A DNA stretch of 11,056 nt, from positions 1 to 11,056 of the forward strand of contig WFVN01000046.1 of assembly GCA_015491615.1 (NCBI GenBank), given 5' to 3'. Origin of the DNA: Gammaproteobacteria bacterium. GTDB lineage: Bacteria; Pseudomonadota; Gammaproteobacteria; S012-40. Within the stretch, counting starts at the first letter, position 1; every line of letters starts with the position of its first letter. Both the position numbers and the translations under genes were made by a program. Below are positions 5,896 to 11,056 of this stretch, piece after piece. The notes beneath the pieces were generated by a model, which ran no database searches, was not told the DNA's origin, and worked only from the letters and a program-made list of their open reading frames with translations.

Positions 5896-6993
5896 TCAGA
5901 TCCGCGTCACCTCGAAGCGCTTGCGGTTGATGAGCTCGATGAGCTGGTCGTAGGAGTCCTTGAAGGCCTGCACCCCTTCCCGTTCCAGCTCCTCGGTCAC
6001 CCGGTCCAGGTCGATCCCCAGACGCGCCAGTTCCTTGAGCTGCAACTCCGCCTCCTCCAGCTTCATCTCCAGGGTCGGCAGCGCCTCGCCGTGGGCGAGG
6101 AAGGCGTCCAGGGTCTCCATGGGCAGGGTGGTGACCGTCTCCGGACCGATGAGATTCTCCACGTAGAGGACGTCCGAGTAGGCGGGATTCTTGGTCCCGG
6201 TGCTGGCCCACAGGGGACGTTGCACGCGGGCGTTGCGGCGCCGCTGGGGGGCGAAGTCCTCACCGTGGAAGATGGCCTTGAAGCGCCGGTAGGCCATCTT
6301 GGCGTTGGCGATGGCGGTCTTGGCCTTGAGGGCCTGGGCCTCGGGGGTGGCGATCTCGTCCAGCAGGGCATCCACCTTGGTGTCCACGCGGCTGACGAAG
6401 AAGGAGGCCACCGAGGCCACTTTACGAGGCTCGCTCTGGCGCGCCACGCCGCGGATGTAGGCGCGCGCCACTTCCTCGTAACGCTGCACCGAGAACAACA
6501 GGGTGGCGTTGACGTTGATGCCTTCGGCGATGAGCTGCTCGATGGCGGGGATGCCCGCCTCCGTGGCCGGCACCTTGATCATCAGGTTGGGTCGGTCCAC
6601 CTCGGTCCACAAGTGGCGCGCCGCCTCGATGGTGTCCTCGGTGTCGTAGGCCAGGTAAGGGGAGACTTCCAGGCTCACGTAGCCGTCGTCGCCCTTGCTG
6701 TTCTCGTACACCGGTCGCAGCACGTCGGCGGCGCGGCGCACGTCCTCGATGGTGATCCAGTCGTAGATGGTGGGTGCCGAGACCTGCGGGTCCGCTTCGA
6801 GCAGGTCCCGTATGTCCTGATCATAGGCGTCGGTGGACGAGACCGCCTTGTAGAAGATGGTGGGATTGGAGGTGGCGCCACGGATGCCCTCCTCCACCAG
6901 GTCACGGAATCCCCCGCTTTCCAGCAGGTCGCGGGAAATGAAGTCGAGCCAGGGCGACTGCCCGTGTTCGAGGAGTTCGATCAGGCGTGCCAT
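5896..6993 (-). CDS. tal: Transaldolase
   Basis: This 365-aa cytoplasmic enzyme of the non-oxidative pentose phosphate pathway transfers a dihydroxyacetone unit between sugar phosphates. GATSNPTIF (39-47) is the conserved N-terminal motif. NLMIKVPAT (136-144) contains the Schiff-base lysine K140. GINVNATLLFSVQRYEEVA (158-176) and ASFFVSRVD (197-205) are further family blocks, and the GTKNPAYSDVLYV segment matches the C-terminal half. The length and sequence fit the longer bacterial Tal type rather than the roughly 220-aa fructose-6-phosphate aldolase-like type. ATG 6993 is preceded by AAGGAA at about 8 nt. The gene stands alone: convergent with the oxygenase gene (one base between stop codons) and divergent from the repair cluster. 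In an autotroph it may complement Calvin-cycle sugar interconversion, but nothing adjacent shows that. Confidence 0.96.
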   Translation of the reverse strand: MARLIELLEHGQSPWLDFISRDLLESGGFRDLVEEGIRGATSNPTIFYKAVSSTDAYDQDIRDLLEADPQVSAPTIYDWITIEDVRRAADVLRPVYENSKGDDGYVSLEVSPYLAYDTEDTIEAARHLWTEVDRPNLMIKVPATEAGIPAIEQLIAEGINVNATLLFSVQRYEEVARAYIRGVARQSEPRKVASVASFFVSRVDTKVDALLDEIATPEAQALKAKTAIANAKMAYRRFKAIFHGEDFAPQRRRNARVQRPLWASTGTKNPAYSDVLYVENLIGPETVTTLPMETLDAFLAHGEALPTLEMKLEEAELQLKELARLGIDLDRVTEELEREGVQAFKDSYDQLIELINRKRFEVTRI

Positions 6994-7117
6994 AGGCCGG
7001 GTTCCTTCTCGATGTTTGGGTATGGATTCGACGCCTTGAGCTTAGCACGCTTTCCCGGCGCTGCCCGCGCGCACCGATCGTGCTACATTCGACAGCAGGC
7101 AATCCGAGGCGAGACCC
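6994..7117. promoter_or_regulatory. Divergent promoter region between tal and the repair cluster
   Basis: These 124 bp hold the start signals of both flanking units. Each direction has an extended -10-like element: TGCTACATT (7081-7089) on the plus strand, and TGCTAAGCT on the minus strand (7039-7047 reversed). Neither has a good -35, so the assignments are tentative. Confidence 0.35.
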
Positions 7118-7441
7118 ATGCTCAAGGAACCCGTGGCGCGCATCGGTTGGTCCGGCCGGCGTGCCGTCGACGAATCCATCGCCCACTTACGCGAAGGGGC
7201 GGAAATCGTCCTCGAACTGCCCCTGGCGGTGCACCATGCCCTCGTGGCACGCCTGCGACCCGGGGCCGCCTCGCGCGAGTCGGAGCCCCTGGAAGTGAGC
7301 GACGGCCCGGAAATATTGGATGCAGTGGCCGACATCGCCGGCCTCGAGGACATCGCCCGCCTCCGGGACTGCCTGAAGGGCACGGACTGGCGGGTGACCG
7401 TGGCGAGCCCCCATCCGCGCCTCATCGTCCGCCATCGCTGA
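7118..7441 (+). CDS. Unrecognised 107-aa protein, first gene of the repair cluster
   Basis: I do not recognise this family. It is a soluble 107-aa protein (MLKEPVARIGWSGRRAVDES...) with alternating amphipathic helices. A hydrophobic stretch (EIVLELPLAVHHALVARL, about 29-46) is too polar for a membrane helix. It has one cysteine (C86) and a strand-like, basic C-terminus (WRVTVASPHPRLIVRHR). GAGG lies about 8 nt upstream of the ATG. It begins the plus-strand cluster and ends 4 nt before the DUF72 gene, so it is probably co-transcribed with it. Codon use is GC3-rich like the neighbours, which supports a real gene. The antisense frame over the same stretch is low-complexity and looks like a shadow. 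Confidence 0.6.
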   Translation: MLKEPVARIGWSGRRAVDESIAHLREGAEIVLELPLAVHHALVARLRPGAASRESEPLEVSDGPEILDAVADIAGLEDIARLRDCLKGTDWRVTVASPHPRLIVRHR

Positions 7442-7445
7442 CGCC

Positions 7446-8171
7446 ATGGGGGCCGTCCACGTCGGCACCTCCGGCTGGAGCTATCCCCACTGGGCCGGGC
7501 GTTTCTACCCCGGCGACCTCCCCCAGCGCCGTTGGCTGGCCTTCTATGCCCGCCACTTCGCCACGGTGGAGATCAACAACGCCTTCTACCGCCTCCCCAG
7601 CCCCGACACCTTCGCCGCCTGGGCCCGGCAGACACCACCCGGCTTCCTGTTCGCGGTCAAGGCCAGCCGCTACATCACCCATCTCAAAAAACTCAAGGCC
7701 CCCGACGAGGCCCTCGCCCGCCTGTTGCACCACGCCGCCCATCTGGGCGACAAACTGGGGCCGATCCTGTTTCAGCTACCGCCCCATTGGCGTTGCAATC
7801 CGGAACGCCTGGCTGACTTCCTCCAGCGCCTCCCCGGCGGTCACCACTATGCCTTCGAATTCCGTGACCCGAGCTGGTTCTGCGAGGCGGTGGATGACCT
7901 CCTGCGCGACCACGCCTGCGCCTTTTGCATCTATCACCTGGCCGGGCGGCAAAGTCCCCTCACCGTCACCGCCCCCTTCGTCTACATCCGCCTGCACGGC
8001 CCCGACGGGCCCTACCAAGGGCGTTACGGGCGGGACGGCCTCCGTGACTGGGCCAAGCGCATCCGCGCCTGGGCGGAGGAAGGACGGACGGTCTATTGTT
8101 ACTTCGACAACGACCAGAACGCCTACGCCGTGGAAGACGCGCGAACCCTGCAGGACCTGCTGACGCCATGA
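7446..8171 (+). CDS. DUF72 family protein (YecE-like)
   Basis: This 241-aa cytoplasmic protein has the DUF72 TIM-barrel signature. GTSGWSY (7-13) is followed by W16 and FYPGDLP (20-26). VEINNAFYRLP (41-51), FLFAVKASRYITH (67-79), LGPILFQLPP (104-113), EFRDPSW (138-144), VYIRLHG (179-185) and YFDND (219-223) are the other conserved blocks. The length is typical and the protein looks complete. The biochemical role of the family is not established; its barrel with conserved acidic, His and Trp residues suggests an enzyme. No ribosome binding site is obvious, and it starts 4 nt after the upstream stop. Its own stop overlaps the polX start as ATGA. That arrangement points to translation coupled on both sides and to a shared context with DNA repair. 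Confidence 0.93.
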   Translation: MGAVHVGTSGWSYPHWAGRFYPGDLPQRRWLAFYARHFATVEINNAFYRLPSPDTFAAWARQTPPGFLFAVKASRYITHLKKLKAPDEALARLLHHAAHLGDKLGPILFQLPPHWRCNPERLADFLQRLPGGHHYAFEFRDPSWFCEAVDDLLRDHACAFCIYHLAGRQSPLTVTAPFVYIRLHGPDGPYQGRYGRDGLRDWAKRIRAWAEEGRTVYCYFDNDQNAYAVEDARTLQDLLTP

Positions 8172-9907
8172 AGATGCACAACAACGACGTGGCCGAGCTC
8201 TTCGACCGCCTCGCCGACCTCCTGGAGATCGAGGGGGCCAACCCCTTCCGCGTGCGCGCCTACCGCAACGCCGCCCGCCTCATCCGCTCCTTGCCCCGAG
8301 ACGTGGCCGACATGGTGGCCGCCGGTGAAGACCTCACCCGCCTCCCCGGCATCGGCGAGGACCTGGCCGGCAAGATCAAGACCATCGTCGAGACGGGCAC
8401 CCTGCCACTGCTGGAGGAAGAGGCGCGCAAGGTGCCTCCGGAACTGGCCGAGCTGCTGGAGATCGAGGGCCTGGGGCCGAAGCGCGTCAAGGTCCTCCAT
8501 GAAGTCTTGGGCGTGCGCAGCCTGGAGGACCTGGAACGGGCGGTGAACGCCGGCAAGGTGCGCGAACTGCCCGGCTTCGGAGAAAAGACCGAGCGCGCCA
8601 TCCTGGAGGGTATCCAGCGCCTGCGCGCCCAGTACGGTCGCATGCTCCTGGCCACCGCCGAACCCGTGGCCGAGGCCCTGCGCGAACACCTGGCCGCCAC
8701 CTCTGGAGTCGAGCGCGTGGAGATCGCCGGCAGCTACCGGCGGCGCAAGGAGACGGTGGGCGACCTGGACATCCTCGCCATCGCCGCCCCGGACAGCCCG
8801 GTGATGGACCGCTTCACCACCTTCGAGGCCGTCGCCCGCGTGCAGTCCAAGGGCACCACCCGCTCCACCGTGCACCTGCGATCCGGCCTGCAGGTGGACC
8901 TGCGCGTGGTGGCCCCCCAGTCCTACGGCGCCGCCCTGCAATACTTCACCGGCTCCAAGGCGCACAACATCGCCGTCCGCCGCCTGGCGGTGAAGCGCGG
9001 CCTGAAGATCAACGAATACGGCATCTTCCGCGGCTCCCGCCGCATCGGCGGCGCCGAGGAAGAAGCGGTGTACGCCAGCGTCGATCTCCCCTGGATCCCC
9101 CCCGAACTGCGCGAGGACCGGGGCGAGATTGAAGCGGCCATGGCAGGCCGCCTGCCCGACCTCATCACCCAGGACCACATCCGCGGCGACCTGCACGTGC
9201 ACAGCAAGCACACCGACGGCCGCTATTCCATCGAAGAGATGGCCCGCGCCGCCCGTGACTTGGGCTACGAATACATCGCCGTCACCGACCACTCCCGGCG
9301 CGTCGCCATGGCCCACGGCCTGGACGAGAAGCGCCTGCGCCAGGAACTGGAAGAGATCGACCGCCTCAACGAGCGTCTGGAAGGCATCCGCATCCTCAAG
9401 GGCTGCGAGGTGGACATCCTCGAAGACGGCCGTCTGGACCTTCCCGACTCGGTCCTCGCCGAGCTGGACCTCACCGTCTGCTCGGTGCACTACCGGTTCA
9501 ACCTGCCGCGCGAGAAACAGACCGCCCGCATCCTGCGCGCCATGGACAACCCCTACTTCACCATCCTCGGCCACCCCACCGGCCGCCTCATCAACGAGCG
9601 CGACCCCTACGACGTGGACCTGGACCGCATCATCCGCCACGCCGCCGAGCGTGGCGCCATCCTCGAACTGAACGCCCAGCCGAGCCGCCTCGACCTCACC
9701 GATACCGCCTGCCAACAGGCCAAGGAACTGGGGGTGAAAATCGCCATCTCCACCGACGCCCACACCGTCCACGACCTGCGCTTCATGCGCTACGGCATCG
9801 ACCAGGCGCGGCGCGGCTGGCTGGAGGCCGGTGACGTGGTCAACACCCTCCCCCTCAATGATCTGCTGGACCTGATGGCGAAGACCCGCCATGCCCGAGC
9901 TGCCTGA
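8168..9907 (+). CDS. polX: DNA polymerase X with C-terminal PHP domain (polymerase / 3'-5' exonuclease)
   Basis: This 579-aa family X polymerase probably fills short gaps in base excision repair. Residues 1-150 hold the 8-kDa-like and helix-hairpin-helix region (IEGANPFRVRAYRNAARLI at 21-39; LPGIGEDLAGKI at 59-70; LPGFGEKTERAIL at 134-146). The palm has GSYRRRKETVGDLDILA (188-204), with catalytic D199 and D201, and a third Asp, D244, in LQVDLRVV. The PHP domain starts near 338. Its metal ligands are H343 and H345 (DLHVH), D374-H375 (VTDHS), E414, H441, H469 (GHPTGR), D530 and H532 (STDAH). All look intact, so both polymerase and nuclease activities are plausible. The frame is open further upstream, but ATG 8168 overlaps the DUF72 stop as ATGA, and the family N-terminus begins here. 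The 3' end overlaps mutM by 17 nt. Confidence 0.96.
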   Translation: MKMHNNDVAELFDRLADLLEIEGANPFRVRAYRNAARLIRSLPRDVADMVAAGEDLTRLPGIGEDLAGKIKTIVETGTLPLLEEEARKVPPELAELLEIEGLGPKRVKVLHEVLGVRSLEDLERAVNAGKVRELPGFGEKTERAILEGIQRLRAQYGRMLLATAEPVAEALREHLAATSGVERVEIAGSYRRRKETVGDLDILAIAAPDSPVMDRFTTFEAVARVQSKGTTRSTVHLRSGLQVDLRVVAPQSYGAALQYFTGSKAHNIAVRRLAVKRGLKINEYGIFRGSRRIGGAEEEAVYASVDLPWIPPELREDRGEIEAAMAGRLPDLITQDHIRGDLHVHSKHTDGRYSIEEMARAARDLGYEYIAVTDHSRRVAMAHGLDEKRLRQELEEIDRLNERLEGIRILKGCEVDILEDGRLDLPDSVLAELDLTVCSVHYRFNLPREKQTARILRAMDNPYFTILGHPTGRLINERDPYDVDLDRIIRHAAERGAILELNAQPSRLDLTDTACQQAKELGVKIAISTDAHTVHDLRFMRYGIDQARRGWLEAGDVVNTLPLNDLLDLMAKTRHARAA

Positions 9908-10676
9908 CGTCGAAACCTTCCGCCGGGTGCTGGAGAAGCGTGCCCTGCACCGCGCCATCGCCGGTTTCGATCTGGAGGCCCCACGCCTCCTGGACGGCAT
10001 CGACGAGGCCGAGTTACGGAAAAACCTGGTCAGTCACCGGTTCGAAGCCACCCATCGGCACGGCAAATACCTCTTCACCCGCCTGGACCACGGCCCCTGG
10101 CTGGCCCTCCATTTCGGCATGACCGGCGAGCCGCGCCCCTTCGGTCCCGACGAGGCCCCGCCCCCCTACGCCCGCTTCGTCATCCACTTCGAAGACGGCG
10201 GCCACCTGGCCTACATCGACCCGCGCAAGCTGGGAGAGATCGGCCTCACCCCCGACCCGCAGACCTTCGTCCACGACAAGGGCCTCGGGCCGGACGCCCT
10301 GGGCCTGGACTGGCCCACCTTCCGTGCCCTCACCCAAGGGGCCCGCGGCATGGTCAAGCCCTGGCTCATGGACCAGCACCACCTGGCCGGCATCGGCAAC
10401 ATCTACGGCGACGAAATCCTCTTCCAGGCCGGCATCCACCCCCGCCGCAAGATGGAAGACCTGAGCGAAGACGAACTCAAACGCATCCACCAGGCCACGC
10501 AGGACACCCTCGGACTGGCCATCGGCGCCCACGCCGACCCGACGCGGATGCCGCCCCACTTCCTCATCCCTCACCGCCATAAGGGCGGCCACTGCCCCAA
10601 ATGCCACACCCCCCTGGCGCACACCAAGATCCAGAGCCGCACGAGCTGGTACTGCCCCCGATGCCAACCCCCGTGA
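9891..10676 (+). CDS. mutM: Formamidopyrimidine-DNA glycosylase family protein (Fpg/MutM)
   Basis: This 261-aa DNA glycosylase/AP lyase removes oxidized bases. The start is certain because MPELPDVE supplies the catalytic Pro2 and Glu3. K59 (HGKYLF) is the conserved lysine. M77 (HFGMTG) matches the void-filling methionine. The H2TH region contains VKPWLMDQHHLAGIGNIYGD, with the conserved GIGN. The C-terminal zinc finger is C235-x2-C238 ... C255-x2-C258, with R250-T251 in its loop. Two differences from E. coli MutM, compared from memory, are Asp for Glu in the MPELPEVE motif and PRKLG where MutM has PRRFG (the intercalating Phe). These could mark a divergent Fpg/Nei subgroup with altered lesion preference. 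The 5' end overlaps polX by 17 nt, so glycosylase and gap-filling polymerase are probably made together. Confidence 0.93.
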   Translation: MPELPDVETFRRVLEKRALHRAIAGFDLEAPRLLDGIDEAELRKNLVSHRFEATHRHGKYLFTRLDHGPWLALHFGMTGEPRPFGPDEAPPPYARFVIHFEDGGHLAYIDPRKLGEIGLTPDPQTFVHDKGLGPDALGLDWPTFRALTQGARGMVKPWLMDQHHLAGIGNIYGDEILFQAGIHPRRKMEDLSEDELKRIHQATQDTLGLAIGAHADPTRMPPHFLIPHRHKGGHCPKCHTPLAHTKIQSRTSWYCPRCQPP

Positions 10677-10701
10677 CAGCCGCCCCGGCGGGTCCTATCA
10701 T
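10673..10701 (+). promoter_or_regulatory. Sigma70-like promoter for ppiA
   Basis: GTGACA (10673-10678) and TATCAT (10696-10701) are each one mismatch from consensus and are separated by 17 bp. The -35 overlaps the mutM stop codon. Transcription would start near 10708 and leave a leader of about 25 nt before the ppiA ATG at 10733. A GC-rich CCGCC/GGCGG dyad lies in the spacer. Confidence 0.5.
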
Positions 10702-10732
10702 GGAGCCTCACCGAAGCGAGCCTGGTAAGCCC

Positions 10733-11056
10733 ATGAAACGAATCCTGTTCCTCCTCCTCGCCCTGACCGCCCTCACGGTCCAGGCGCAAGACAACCCGCG
10801 CGTCGTCCTGCACACCGACCAGGGCGACATCACCCTCGAACTCTATCCCGACAAGGCCCCCAAGACGGTGGAGAACTTCCTCCAGTACGTGCGCGACGGC
10901 TTCTACGACGGCACCATCTTCCACCGTGTCATCAGCAATTTCATGATCCAGGGCGGCGGCTACACCCAGGACTACAAACGCAAGCGCACCCGCGCCCCCA
11001 TCCCCAACGAGGCCAACAACGGCCTCTCCAACCTGCGCGGCACCATCGCCATGGCG
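10733..11056 (+). CDS. ppiA: Periplasmic cyclophilin-type peptidyl-prolyl cis-trans isomerase, 3' end cut by the window
   Basis: The first 108 residues are visible; the frame is open at the right edge. A short Sec signal peptide (MKRILFLLLALTALTVQA) has a likely cleavage after A18, so the mature enzyme acts in the periplasm on prolyl bonds during protein folding. The cyclophilin core follows: VVLHTDQGDITLELYPDKAP (24-43), then VENFLQYVRDGFYDGTIFHR (46-65) with catalytic R65, then NFMIQGGG (69-76) and LRGTIAMA (101-108). An in-frame ATG at 10700 would add 11 polar residues ahead of the signal peptide and lies upstream of the predicted transcription start, so 10733 is preferred. It follows mutM by 56 nt and probably has its own promoter. 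Confidence 0.95.
   Translation, partial: MKRILFLLLALTALTVQAQDNPRVVLHTDQGDITLELYPDKAPKTVENFLQYVRDGFYDGTIFHRVISNFMIQGGGYTQDYKRKRTRAPIPNEANNGLSNLRGTIAMA

Noticed and set aside
6091..8163. 690-codon plus-strand open frame across tal and the DUF72 gene
   Set aside because: It runs antisense to transaldolase and then out of frame over the 107-aa and DUF72 genes. It is repetitive Gly/Val then Pro/Ser/Thr, with no domain.
8123..10000. 625-codon minus-strand open frame antisense to polX
   Set aside because: It mirrors the GC3-biased polX gene. The plus strand has all PolX and PHP catalytic motifs.
10700..10732. In-frame ATG at 10700 for ppiA
   Set aside because: It falls in the predicted -10 element and would put polar residues ahead of the signal peptide.

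Overview
The window is about 11 kb of GC-rich, gene-dense chromosome from what looks like a chemolithotrophic sulfur-oxidizing proteobacterium. A gammaproteobacterium of the Thioalkalivibrio/Ectothiorhodospiraceae or Acidithiobacillus kind seems likely, but taxonomy is inferred only from gene content. No rRNA, tRNA, CRISPR array, insertion sequence or integrase is visible.

Region 1 (1-4522, minus strand) is the upstream part of a sulfur-oxidizing heterodisulfide reductase-like (sHdr) operon. In transcription order it reads tusA - dsrE3A - shdrC1 - shdrB1 - shdrA - an uncharacterised gene that runs off the left edge. The last gene sits where shdrH ('hyp') lies in type I shdrC1B1AHC2B2 clusters. 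shdrC2 and shdrB2, and perhaps lbpA and lipoate-assembly genes, would be expected just left of position 1. TusA and DsrE3A are sulfane-sulfur carriers. They are thought to hand sulfur to the sHdr complex, which releases sulfite in the cytoplasm and passes electrons on. A perfect 11-bp hairpin with a U-rich tail lies between tusA and dsrE3A, with the tusA stop codon across its loop/stem junction, so the operon may be attenuated after its first gene.

Region 2 (4523-4808) is a divergent intergenic region. It has a strongly AT-rich core of about 80 bp, an imperfect long inverted repeat (4607-4647) and a perfect 12-bp palindrome (4682-4693). These are candidate operators for the sHdr operon.

Region 3 (4809-5894, plus) encodes a cupin/JmjC-like putative Fe(II)/2-oxoglutarate oxygenase of unknown substrate, divergent from tusA. 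It converges, with one base between stop codons, on a minus-strand transaldolase (5896-6993).

Region 4 (7118-10676, plus) is a tightly packed four-gene run: an unrecognised 107-aa protein, a DUF72 (YecE-like) protein, a PHP-domain DNA polymerase X, and an Fpg/MutM-family DNA glycosylase. The 4-nt gap, 4-nt overlap and 17-nt overlap suggest one translationally coupled transcript. Glycosylase plus gap-filling polymerase/exonuclease makes a base-excision-repair theme. A good sigma70-like promoter over the mutM stop codon then drives a periplasmic cyclophilin (ppiA) truncated by the right edge.

The most notable items are the degenerate cysteine motifs and long N-terminal extension of the sHdrB1 homologue, the intra-operon hairpin, the uncharacterised shdrH-position gene, the divergent oxygenase, and the coupled DUF72-PolX-Fpg repair cluster.
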